From the NCBI GenBank assembly GCA_040507985.1, contig JBEVNR010000046.1, forward strand, positions 1 through 51,761: a stretch of DNA of 51,761 nucleotides, given 5' to 3'. The notes beneath the pieces are model-generated. The model worked only from the letters and a program-made list of their open reading frames with translations. It was not told where the DNA came from and did no database searches. Below are positions 44,489-51,761 of this stretch, piece after piece; the first letter of the stretch is position 1, and every line of letters starts with the position of its first letter. The position numbers were made by a program, and so were the translations under genes. Source of the stretch: JBEVNR01 sp040507985. GTDB lineage: Bacteria > Pseudomonadota > Alphaproteobacteria > Rickettsiales > UBA6187.

Positions 44489-45112
44489 ATGGGCGGAACG
44501 GGTTCGGGAAGCTATTACCGTTGGCGGGGCAAGAAAGAAACGGCGGAAGGCTGCCGTTGCCTTGACCTTACCCGTATGTACGCCGAAGGGGCGGTGCCGT
44601 CCTGCGGCAGACGTTCGGGGACGTGGGTATGGCAGGACGCGACTACGGGCGAACGCGTCGCCGCCGTTGGCTACGAAGCGGACACGCGGGTGGAGGCGGA
44701 AGAGGGGCCGTATTTGCGCGTCTTCTACGCCGCCGGTGCTATGGGCCAACAATACGACTACCGCCTCCCCCTTGCCGTCACTTTCCCGCGCTACGGCGGC
44801 AAGCGGTTTTGGTTCCGCTGCCTTGGCTGCGCCAAGAGGACGCTGAAACTCTATTTGCATTCGTCGCAAGCGGTATATATCTGCCGTACATGCAGGGGAC
44901 TAACCTACGCTTCCCGACAGGAAAGCCCTATTTTCCGCGCTTTGTCGCAAGCGCAAAAAATCAACTATGCCTTAGGCGGCGACGGCAACGTCATCGACGC
45001 CCCGCCCTTGAAACCGAAGGGGATGCACGAAAGCACGTATGACACCAAGGTGGCGAAAATGCGGCGGTTGCGGGATAAAATCCTCCGTCACCCGTATGCG
45101 AAGCATCTCTAA
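44489..45112 (+). CDS. MGG zinc-ribbon island protein, full-length paralogue
   Basis: The 207-residue product is clearly related to the upstream gene: MGGTGSGSYYRWRG, YDYRLPLAVTFPRYGGKRFWF, CLGCAKRTLKLYLH and CRTCRGLTYASRQESP. It has an additional C-terminal helical part with THESTYD-like charged residues ending ILRHPYAKHL. A ribosome site AAGGAGG lies upstream. The four Cys suggest zinc binding. The role in the island is unknown; the last residues are basic and could contact nucleic acid. Confidence 0.8.
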   Translation: MGGTGSGSYYRWRGKKETAEGCRCLDLTRMYAEGAVPSCGRRSGTWVWQDATTGERVAAVGYEADTRVEAEEGPYLRVFYAAGAMGQQYDYRLPLAVTFPRYGGKRFWFRCLGCAKRTLKLYLHSSQAVYICRTCRGLTYASRQESPIFRALSQAQKINYALGGDGNVIDAPPLKPKGMHESTYDTKVAKMRRLRDKILRHPYAKHL

Positions 45113-45141
45113 AAAAAACAACCATGCCAACGGGTTTTATT

Positions 45142-45175
45142 GTCCGTTGCAGTCCGCTAAAGTCCGTAAACGTCT
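45142..45175. repeat. 10-bp GTCCG repeats, internal copy
   Basis: GTCCGTTGCA, GTCCGCTAAA, GTCCGTAAAC and GTCTA run in tandem with a 10-bp period. They look like the array beside attL at 35970-36042 and lie between the MGG genes and the restriction-modification operon. They may mark an old island end inside the present element. Confidence 0.5.
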
Positions 45176-45273
45176 AATTCACAAGTGACGCGCCTTTCTT
45201 TTCGTGATACTGAATGCCGATATGTCAAGCAGGCATAACCGTTTGGCTTGGCTTCGCCGAACATGGAGACGAT

Positions 45274-47244
45274 ATGCAGAATCTTTTGGAAGACCTAAAA
45301 ACCCTGCTAAAAGAAGAGCCGGCGTACCTTGCGGCCGGAGAGTTGTTAAAAAACGTCGTCGTGGAAGACGCGTTAAAACTAGCCCCGCGTCTCTTGCGTC
45401 TTTTACGGAAGAACGAAACCGCCCTTCGTCATTTCTTTGCGGACGTGGACGGAATCGTCGTCTTTGATAAGGCGAAGTTTCATGAATTCGTTTCCAATAA
45501 AGCGTTTCTGCCCGATAGCTATACCGCGTTTAAAAACAAAATCGGACTGACCGTCGAGGATAAGTTTCTTAAAAGTTCTAACGATGTGGTGTTGTCATGG
45601 GCGTATAAAGATTGTGTCTTGGAAGGCGGAATGCGAAAGGAGGACGATGAGGGCAACGTTGAGGAGATTTTTTATAACGAAATTTTGGCTCCTGACGAAA
45701 TTACACGCTTAACCGATTTAAAAGCGTTAACCGGATTTGAATATTGGGACTCCAAGGCAATTGAACACGGCAAAGCCGTAGCGCCTGAAAGCATCACAAA
45801 GAACGATAATCTTCTTATCAAAGGCAATAATCTATTGGCATTACATTGCCTAGTAAAGCGCTATGCCGGAGAAGTAAAGCTGATTTATATCGATCCACCT
45901 TACAATACGGAAGATGACAGCTTCCGTTATAACGATACTTTTAGTCATTCCACATGGTTGACGTTTATGAAAAATCGTCTGGAAGCGGCAAAGGAATTAC
46001 TTTCACAAGATGGATTTATTTTTGTGCAGATTGGCGATACCATGCAGCCTTATCTGCAATTACTTATGGATGAAATATTTGGTAAAGATAAATTTCAAAC
46101 GTCAATTATTGTAAAAATGTCGCATCTTAGCGGGCCAAAAATGGCCCATATTGATAAAAAGATACCCAAAATCAAAGAACATATTTTGATGTATTCAAAT
46201 TCAGAAAATTCAAGAATTATACCTGAATATATTCCTTCTTCATGGGAAGACGCATTTGATCGTTATGCAAGCTATATTGAAAAAAACAATTCAGACGATC
46301 CAAACGATTGGACCGTAGAAACGTTAAATTATGTTCTTAAGAAGAATGGACTGAATGAAGAGAAAAATCCTAGAGAATGCCTTGAGTTTAAGATTAAAAA
46401 TAGCCATCTTATTTTTCGTACGGCAAGAAATAGAGGGGCGGATTATTCGTTTTACCCTAAAGAAAGGATTACGGAAATTGCAGGACAAAAAGGGAAATTT
46501 ACATATAAGCATGAGGATGTATATTTAGCTTCCTATAAAATGCGCGACTTTAACGGTGCTCGCCTTCCTTCTTCGGCTATAGGGGATATATGGAATGATA
46601 TATCGCTTAATAACCTATCCAATGAAGGCGGAATTTCGCTACGCAATGGCAAAAAGCCGGAAGCTCTTCTGCGTCGTATAATATCCATGACTACCGAGAA
46701 AAATGACTTGGTTCTAGACTTCTTTAGCGGTAGCGGAACGACTTGCTCCGTCGCCCATAAAATGGGCAGACGATGGATTGCCGTTGAGCAAATGGACTAT
46801 ATTAAGGACTTACCCGAAGCTCGCCTAAAAAACGTAATTGCCGGAGACAAAACTGGCATATCCAAATCCGTCAATTGGCAAGGCGGCGGCAGTTTTATAT
46901 TCTGCAAAATCATGGAATGGAACGAACGCTACATTCAAGAAATCCGCAAAGCGCACACTACGCAAGAATTGCTTGCTATATACGACCGCATGAAGCCGCG
47001 CCAATTTTCGGAAGAAACCTTTCCCGACAATTTCCGCGATGCCGCCTTTCTCCGCTATGATTTCGATCCTGTGGAATGGGACGGTTGCGCCTTTGTCGCC
47101 CTCTCCTTTGAAGACCAAAAAAACGCCTTGCTGGAGCTTCTGGACAAAAACCATCTCTACGTTAACTACTCCGAGATAGACGACATACAATACGGCGTCT
47201 CCGAGACGGATAAGCGGCTTAGCGCAAGTTTTTACGGGAAATAG
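45274..47244 (+). CDS. type III restriction-modification DNA methyltransferase (Mod)
   Basis: A beta-class adenine-N6 methyltransferase of ~656 residues that also gives the type III enzyme its sequence specificity. Motif IV is LIYIDPPYNTEDDSFRYND near residue 210, and motif I is LVLDFFSGSGTTCSVAHKMG near residue 490. The order IV-then-I is normal for the class. The target recognition region between them, at about 46080-46700, is clearly more AT-rich than the flanks, which suggests exchange of specificity. The ATG at 45274 has GGAG five bases upstream. res starts four bases after the stop, so the two are coupled. Confidence 0.92.
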   Translation: MQNLLEDLKTLLKEEPAYLAAGELLKNVVVEDALKLAPRLLRLLRKNETALRHFFADVDGIVVFDKAKFHEFVSNKAFLPDSYTAFKNKIGLTVEDKFLKSSNDVVLSWAYKDCVLEGGMRKEDDEGNVEEIFYNEILAPDEITRLTDLKALTGFEYWDSKAIEHGKAVAPESITKNDNLLIKGNNLLALHCLVKRYAGEVKLIYIDPPYNTEDDSFRYNDTFSHSTWLTFMKNRLEAAKELLSQDGFIFVQIGDTMQPYLQLLMDEIFGKDKFQTSIIVKMSHLSGPKMAHIDKKIPKIKEHILMYSNSENSRIIPEYIPSSWEDAFDRYASYIEKNNSDDPNDWTVETLNYVLKKNGLNEEKNPRECLEFKIKNSHLIFRTARNRGADYSFYPKERITEIAGQKGKFTYKHEDVYLASYKMRDFNGARLPSSAIGDIWNDISLNNLSNEGGISLRNGKKPEALLRRIISMTTEKNDLVLDFFSGSGTTCSVAHKMGRRWIAVEQMDYIKDLPEARLKNVIAGDKTGISKSVNWQGGGSFIFCKIMEWNERYIQEIRKAHTTQELLAIYDRMKPRQFSEETFPDNFRDAAFLRYDFDPVEWDGCAFVALSFEDQKNALLELLDKNHLYVNYSEIDDIQYGVSETDKRLSASFYGK

Positions 47245-47248
47245 CAAG

Positions 47249-49861
47249 ATGGATTTTTCTACACTCCATACCGAAATGGAAGCCTTGGAGAAACGCGGCC
47301 TTATTCCTTGCGATCCGATTCCTGTTTACGTTGCGGCAAATCTAGCGCCAAACGTTACGCTGCGCCCCTACCAAGAACAGGCGATACGGCGATTTTTTTT
47401 TGAATTCGGTAACTCGAAAGGCCCGAAACACTGGTTGTTTCACATGGCGACGGGAAGCGGGAAAACCGTCGTCATGGCCGCTCTTATCTTGGCCCTCTAT
47501 GCGAAGGGATACCGCCGTTTTCTTTTTTTCGTCCCTTCCGATACCATCATCAAGAAAACCAAAGCAAATTTTCTGGACAAACGTTCGTCGAAATATCTGT
47601 TCGCTGATTCCCTGCGATTGGACGACCGGGAAATTTTCGTCAAAGAAGCGGAGAATTTCGAGGGCGGAAACGGCGCGGATATTCATATCTGTTTTACCAC
47701 GATCCAAGGCTTGCATCGCCGCATGAACGACGCCAAGGAAAACGCCGTCACCTTGGAGGATTTCATCGGAAAAGACGTGGTGATGATTTCCGACGAAGCC
47801 CATCATATCAACGCCGATACCAAAAAGAAAATTGGCAAAAACGAAAACGAAGAAAACAGAAGCTGGGAAGAGACCGTTCGTAAGATATTCGCGCAATCTC
47901 CCGGCAACGTATTACTAGAATTTACCGCCACCTTGCCGCGAGAGCAAAGCGTTGCGGAGAAATACCGCGATAAAATCCTGTTCGACTATCCGTTGCGGCA
48001 ATTCCGTAAAGACCGCTACTCCAAGGAAGTGCATGTTATCGACGCGGACAGCGAAAAAATCGACCGCGCGTTTTTTGCCGTCATTCTCAGTCAATACCGC
48101 CGCAAAATTGCGGAGAAACACGGCGTGGCGATTAAGCCGGTGATTTTGTTTAAATCCAAGAGGATTAACGAGTCCAAAGCATTCCGGGAGGAATTTCACC
48201 AATTTATTGAGGCGCTAACGCCGGAGCGGCTTCGCTTTGCGCGGCAAGCCTTGACCGAACCGCCCTTTCCCTCCGTCTTTCGCTATTTCGACGCGCAAGG
48301 CGTGACGGACGAAAACCTTATCCGTGAGATTCAAGGCGATTTCTCCCCCGAAAAAACGCTGAACGTCAACGATCCCAAGGAATTGGAAGCCAACCAAATC
48401 CGCGTCAATAGCCTAGAAGACAGAAACAATGAGATACGCGCCGTTTTCGCCGTAGACAAGTTAAACGAAGGCTGGGACGTGCTTAATCTCTTCGATATCG
48501 TCCGTTTATACGACACACGGGATTTCGGCAAGAACGGGGGAGAGACGACTACCAAGGAAGCCCAACTGATCGGACGCGGAGCGCGGTATTGTCCCTTTTC
48601 CCTTCACGAGACGGACGAGCGGGACAAACGCAAATATGACGGCGATTCCGCCTCTCCGCTTCGGATATTGGAGGAATTGCATTACCATAGCCCGCGCGTT
48701 CCGAAATATATCACGGAACTTAAGGCGGAATTACGCCGTATCGGAATTATGGAGGACGAGCGCATCGAAAAGCCGTTGCGCGTGAAGGAGCGTTTCAAGC
48801 AAACCGATTTCTGGAAGCAGGGATATATTTTCCTGAACGAACAACGCAAGACGAATATCGACGCCTTCTTGAGCCTCAAGGATTACCGCATTGATCGAAC
48901 GTTCCGCTTTGATCTTAAAACGGACGCCGTGTCCGTTACGGCGATTTTCGAGGACGGCGAAGAAGGCGGCGAGAAACTACAAAAAGAGAATCGGCAAATC
49001 ACCGGCGAAACGATAGAATTGCGATCCTTTGGGCCGGCAATACTCCGATCCGCCTTGGACGGCGCGGAATTTTTCCGGTTGCATAATATGCGGGGTTATT
49101 TCTCGCGACTGAATTCCGCCTCCTACTTCATCGAGAGGGAAGAGTTTATCGCCGACGTTCGGGTGGAGTTAATCGGTACGGAGGAGAGACGCGCCGCCCT
49201 TTCCCCCAAAACAAAGCGGCATATCGTCTCCCGCATACTAGCGAAGACGGAAGCAACCATCAAAGCAGGCCATTACGAATGGGAAGGCACGAAGAATTTC
49301 CTGCCGCAACCCGTTTCCGAAACTTTACGGGATAAAATTCTAACGTTTGCCAAGGACGCTTCCGACGATAAGGAATACGGCAAAGGTATGGGAGAATCGC
49401 TTAATCCCGATTTCTGCCGCATCGACCTGACGTCGAAAGATTGGTTCGTCTATAACGATTGTTACGGAACGAAAGAGGAGAAACATTTTGTCCGCTACAT
49501 TCACGACAACGAAGCAAAAATCCGTCGCCGATACAAAGAATTTTATGTTATCCGTAACGAGAAGCTGTTTCGTATCTACAGCATTGAAGGAGGAAGGGCT
49601 ATCGAGCCGGATTTCGTATTGTTCTTTAGGGAGAGGAACGGAGGACGGGAAATCGTGCGGCAAATGTTCGTCGAACCTAAAGGCGAACATTTGACGGAAC
49701 ATGACCGCTGGAAAGAGCGTTTTCTCAAGGCGATAGACTGCCGCCAACCTTTTGAAGGGCAAGAATACCTGATTTCCGGATTGCCGTTTTTTACCGAGAG
49801 CAGGAAATGGGAATTTATCGACGCTTGCGAACGAGCATTAGGAATTAACGGAACCCCTTAG
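47249..49861 (+). CDS. type III restriction endonuclease (Res)
   Basis: The ATP-dependent nuclease subunit, 870 residues. The SF2 helicase part has TLRPYQEQAIRRFFFEF, Walker A MATGSGKTVVMAA, DEAH-type box VMISDEAHHIN, LLEFTATLP, LNEGWDVLNLFDIVRL and motif VI AQLIGRGARY. The C-terminal PD-(D/E)xK nuclease is intact, with IEPDFVLFFRE and MFVEPKGEHL. No frameshift or stop was seen, so the Mod-Res system is probably active. It is the last gene before attR. Confidence 0.93.
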   Translation: MDFSTLHTEMEALEKRGLIPCDPIPVYVAANLAPNVTLRPYQEQAIRRFFFEFGNSKGPKHWLFHMATGSGKTVVMAALILALYAKGYRRFLFFVPSDTIIKKTKANFLDKRSSKYLFADSLRLDDREIFVKEAENFEGGNGADIHICFTTIQGLHRRMNDAKENAVTLEDFIGKDVVMISDEAHHINADTKKKIGKNENEENRSWEETVRKIFAQSPGNVLLEFTATLPREQSVAEKYRDKILFDYPLRQFRKDRYSKEVHVIDADSEKIDRAFFAVILSQYRRKIAEKHGVAIKPVILFKSKRINESKAFREEFHQFIEALTPERLRFARQALTEPPFPSVFRYFDAQGVTDENLIREIQGDFSPEKTLNVNDPKELEANQIRVNSLEDRNNEIRAVFAVDKLNEGWDVLNLFDIVRLYDTRDFGKNGGETTTKEAQLIGRGARYCPFSLHETDERDKRKYDGDSASPLRILEELHYHSPRVPKYITELKAELRRIGIMEDERIEKPLRVKERFKQTDFWKQGYIFLNEQRKTNIDAFLSLKDYRIDRTFRFDLKTDAVSVTAIFEDGEEGGEKLQKENRQITGETIELRSFGPAILRSALDGAEFFRLHNMRGYFSRLNSASYFIEREEFIADVRVELIGTEERRAALSPKTKRHIVSRILAKTEATIKAGHYEWEGTKNFLPQPVSETLRDKILTFAKDASDDKEYGKGMGESLNPDFCRIDLTSKDWFVYNDCYGTKEEKHFVRYIHDNEAKIRRRYKEFYVIRNEKLFRIYSIEGGRAIEPDFVLFFRERNGGREIVRQMFVEPKGEHLTEHDRWKERFLKAIDCRQPFEGQEYLISGLPFFTESRKWEFIDACERALGINGTP

Positions 49862-49922
49862 GCATTCTTATAAAAATTGTCCCCTCTTTGCTATGCCCAA
49901 AAACAGAGGCAAAAATCAACGA

Positions 49923-49946
49923 GGGGGCATATTTGGGGGCATATTT
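49923..49946. promoter_or_regulatory. two 12-bp GGGGGCATATTT repeats near attR
   Basis: GGGGGCATATTT occurs twice in perfect tandem. The heptamer GGGGGCA also flanks attL (36075-36123), so these are candidate arm-type sites for the island integrase or excision factor. Confidence 0.6.
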
Positions 49947-49984
49947 TTAGCACAAACTCAATAAAACCCAGTATTTACATGTAT

Positions 49985-50392
49985 TTATTGCCAAGTTTTG
50001 GGAGCCTCCTCCGCTACCACCCCGAACGCGTCCGAAAAATTAAAGGCTGTAAGGCTTCGTCCCGTTAGAGTCAAGTTCGAGTAGACGATATTCAAAATGA
50101 CGCGTTTTTCGTCAAAAATGGCGTCCTGCAGCAAGGCCGATTCGTGAAAAGAGCGCTGCAGCCTGTCAAAGGTATCGGCGACAAGGGCACATCCGTGTTT
50201 TTTGACGTAGCTTATCGCTTCGTTAAATTGCTTGCGTTCGCCTTTAGTGGAGGACTCCGTCACGGAGATTTCCCGCACGATCTCAAACCCCTTTCGGCTG
50301 CAGTACCCTCGCAACCTCTCGATCTGCGCTTCGATGCTAAAGCCCTGCTCTTGTTCGTGCGACGAGACGCGGGCGAATATTACGGCCTTCAT
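49985..50392 (-). pseudogene. large serine recombinase, N-terminal fragment cut at attR
   Basis: From an ATG at 50392 the product begins MKAVIFARVSSHEQEQGFSI with the catalytic Ser in ARVSS, then has EAQIERLRGYCSRKGF and ADTFDRLQRSF, the resolvase-type core of large serine integrases. The frame runs into the island at attR, and the last residues come from the duplicated tRNA end and island DNA. The zinc and recombinase domains (~300 residues) are missing. Before the island arrived, this fragment already ended at the tRNA 3' end, so it is a relic of an older element. It is preceded by a small gene with a gap of three bases. Confidence 0.8.
50005..50019. repeat. attR core repeat
   Basis: CCTCCTCCGCTACCA, an exact copy of the last 15 bases of tRNA-Met. 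It marks the right end of the island. The tRNA itself is intact only at the left end. Confidence 0.88.
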
Positions 50393-50395
50393 AGG

Positions 50396-50629
50396 CTAAG
50401 CGGCTTTGCTGTTGTTTTTAAGGCGGCGGTCGATAACATACAGCGTTTTTATCAGCGTTAGCAACGATTGCGCCGCCGATTCGCCGCCTTCATCAAGAAC
50501 TATTCCCTTTTCTGCTGCGGCGTCTTCGATTATTTTTGCCAACCGGGCGTCAGGCTCTATGTAATCGAAGGGCGTCACGGCAATATAGCGCCGCCTATCT
50601 TCGAGCGCGTTTTCCGCGCTTATTGTCAT
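50396..50629 (-). CDS. small prophage-associated hypothetical protein
   Basis: A 77-residue acidic protein just upstream of the serine recombinase fragment, with three bases between them. It reads FDYIEPDARLAKIIEDAAAE and SAAQSLLTLIKTLYVIDRRL, largely helical. I do not recognise a family. Position suggests an accessory gene of the serine-recombinase element. Confidence 0.6.
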   Translation of the reverse strand: MTISAENALEDRRRYIAVTPFDYIEPDARLAKIIEDAAAEKGIVLDEGGESAAQSLLTLIKTLYVIDRRLKNNSKAA

Positions 50630-50800
50630 GGGCGTCGCCCCTTTTTTCGGTTAAAAGCTGGCGGTTGAGGCGCAATCGGATTGCTTGCGCCGGCTTCTGT
50701 TATTAGATTTTCTGATTATATCTATCGACGGCTTACATATTGCCTTGTATGTATTTAGCGTTCCGTTTAATGAAACGTTTTTACAAACAGCGAGAGGCTT

Positions 50801-51061
50801 TTATATAGCGAAAAAATCTTCGGCTTTGAGGCCGATGTAGTTTTCTTTGGCGTGGCTTAAAAGCTTCTCCGCATGATGCTGCGGAATTTTGCCGCCCGTA
50901 CCTTTGAGGGGAAAAGTTTTTGGATGCGTCCATCTAAGAACGGTACCTTGATCCACGCCGAGAATGCCGGCAACGGTCTCCCTTCCTCCCAACAAGGTTA
51001 TGATTTTGGCGGCGGGCTGTAAATTATAGCTCGGGCTTCTAGTCCAGCGTTTAGCCGTCAT
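50801..51061 (-). CDS. Cro-like DNA-binding protein (carph-isopro type)
   Basis: An 86-residue helix-turn-helix protein. NLQPAAKIITLLGGRETVAGILGV followed by QGTVLRWTHPK and GTGGKIPQHHAEKLLSHA is the layout of Cro-like phage proteins annotated as carph-isopro. It is divergent from the CI-like gene at 51342, so the pair looks like a lysogeny switch. A MITE-like element starts at the first base of its start codon (51061), so its native 5' region is displaced and its expression is doubtful. Confidence 0.72.
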   Translation of the reverse strand: MTAKRWTRSPSYNLQPAAKIITLLGGRETVAGILGVDQGTVLRWTHPKTFPLKGTGGKIPQHHAEKLLSHAKENYIGLKAEDFFAI

Positions 51062-51225
51062 TAGAGCCTGTAGCGAATTAAGAATTTTGCCGCTTTTTGG
51101 GTCTTTTTCGTCGGTTTCGCGTTGGAATTTCGCCCCCGTAGGAACGCTACGCGGACGAAATCCCGCCTAAAACCGCCAAAAAATCCCTCAAAAATCGACA
51201 AAACTTAATTCGCTACAGGCTCTAA
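51061..51225. repeat. 165-bp MITE-like element with 22-bp terminal inverted repeats
   Basis: The sequence from TTAGAGCCTGTAGCG at 51061-51082 is repeated inverted, perfectly over 22 bases, at 51204-51225. The interior is non-coding. Taking TA as target duplication would put the tips at GAGCC, as in IS5 or Tc1-like elements. It sits between the Cro-like start codon and the operator. No second copy lies in the window. Confidence 0.85.
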
Positions 51226-51269
51226 GGGCGGAGGATTTTTCCTTGGCCATAGAGAGCTCGTTATTAAAA

Positions 51270-51294
51270 CTTAGCAAGTATAATACTTGCTAAG
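51270..51294. promoter_or_regulatory. palindromic operator with -10 box, Cro/CI switch
   Basis: CTTAGCAAGTA and TACTTGCTAAG are perfect 11-bp arms around TAA. The centre contains TATAAT on the plus strand (51279-51284), so a dimeric repressor bound here would block a promoter. It lies between the Cro-like and CI-like genes. Confidence 0.75.
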
Positions 51295-51341
51295 AATTTC
51301 TAACTTAATGTCAATAAAAAATATTATAAAAAAGGTAAAAA

Positions 51342-51761
51342 ATGGATTTAATTAGATTATCTAAATAAATGAAAGCGCGCAAAATGCGGGTGGGGGAACT
51401 GGGGCTGTTGCTCGAAAAAACGGAGGCCGTAAGATCGAATATCATAACGGGCACAAGAAAAGTCACTACGGACGAGTTGGTGACCATAGCGCATCATTTG
51501 GGTTGTTCGGCGGCGGAGCTCTTGGGTGAAAAGGGCGCCGTCGCCGAAACACGACAAGACGTGCCCGCCAGTCTCGCCAAGGCTCTCGTGGCGGGAGACG
51601 TTCCGGGGCATTTCCTTTCTTTCAGGGATGAATTGCCGGAACACGTGTTTTTTGCGTCGGAAAAGAAAAATTTGTTTGCGGTGAGGCTAAAAAGCGAATC
51701 CATGAACAGAATGGCGCCCAACGGCAGCTTTCTTATCGTGGACGGAAACGCGACGGACGAT
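51342..51761 (+). CDS. CI/LexA-like phage repressor, partial, with in-frame stop near the start
   Basis: The gene runs off the window end. A first ATG at 51342 with AAGG upstream begins MDLIRLSK and then meets TAA at 51366-51368. The next codon is ATG at 51369, in the same frame, followed by KARKMRVGELGLLLEKTEAV. Together the two parts look like one N-terminal helix-turn-helix, with TTDELVTIAHHLGCSAAELLG as its end. The following part contains LFAVRLKSESMNRMAP and GSFLIVDG, the S24 peptidase-type region with the catalytic Ser in SESM. So it is a LexA/CI-type repressor that could self-cleave. Restart at 51369 would lose the first nine codons. Confidence 0.72.

Larger units (their letters stand above)
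35948..50019. mobile_element. genomic island in tRNA-Met, P4-like with type III restriction-modification
   Basis: A 14-kb island is bounded by the 15-bp direct repeat CCTCCTCCGCTACCA at 35948-35962 (tRNA 3' end) and 50005-50019. The integrase gene lies next to the left repeat, as in P4-type elements. Gene content is int, an interrupted unknown gene with IS110, alpA, a primase accessory gene, a Toprim/DUF927 primase-helicase, a CGTAA repeat block, two zinc-ribbon genes, and mod and res. No capsid or packaging genes are present, so it resembles a satellite or an integrative element that depends on a helper. Confidence 0.88.

Noticed and set aside
51357..51721. Minus-strand ORFs of 95 and 75 codons at the right edge
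   Set aside because: They lie antisense to the repressor-like frame, which shows helix-turn-helix and S24 peptidase features.

Overview
The window looks like chromosomal DNA of an alphaproteobacterium, probably host-associated or otherwise rich in insertion sequences. Pointers are the elongator tRNA-Met sequence, the short prolyl-tRNA synthetase without an editing insertion, a solo NtrX-type regulator, an AddA-type helicase-nuclease, and the cmk-rpsA pair. By eye the GC content of the core genes is in the mid-50s percent. Several segments are sharply AT-rich. No organism name is claimed.

Layout. 1-1650 is mobile debris: a complete IS1-type element whose outer inverted repeat starts at base 1, then an IS5-family remnant. 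1697-4373 is a minus-strand operon, pgsA-rsmE-gshA. 4770-5369 is a YqaA/DedA-like membrane protein. 5446-13113 is one gene for a secreted, repeat-built, acidic 2555-residue protein ending in a glycoside-hydrolase-like module. 13607-18079 holds ntrX, a polyprenyl diphosphate synthase, an H-protein homologue without the lipoyl lysine, ogt and a YceI protein. 18266-25096 is a plus-strand run: cmk, rpsA, then sppA-asmA-trpF-yidD-maf. 25487-35572 carries proS, a KpsC-like capsule glycosyltransferase with an AT-rich central insert, a small hypothetical gene, pilT and addA.

35948-50019 is a 14-kb genomic island integrated in the 3' end of tRNA-Met, with a 15-bp direct repeat at both ends. It carries a P4-type tyrosine integrase, a gene split by an IS110-family element, an AlpA regulator, a primase-type small protein, a Toprim/DUF927 primase-helicase, a hairpin-rich block of CGTAA motifs that may be an origin, two MGG zinc-ribbon paralogues and a complete type III restriction-modification operon. 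Together these resemble a P4-like satellite whose cargo is phage defence.

50020-51761, beyond the right attachment site, looks like the edge of an older prophage-type element at the same tRNA. It has a large serine recombinase fragment that ends at the att site, a small gene, and a divergent Cro-like/CI-like switch with a 25-bp palindromic operator. A 165-bp MITE-like element has landed at the Cro start codon.

The points most worth following are the giant protein with an apparently non-catalytic hydrolase module, the H-protein without its lipoyl lysine, the mosaic capsule gene, the IS110 non-coding region likely to hold a bridge RNA, the CGTAA block, and the evidence that the island and its right flank were built in layers.
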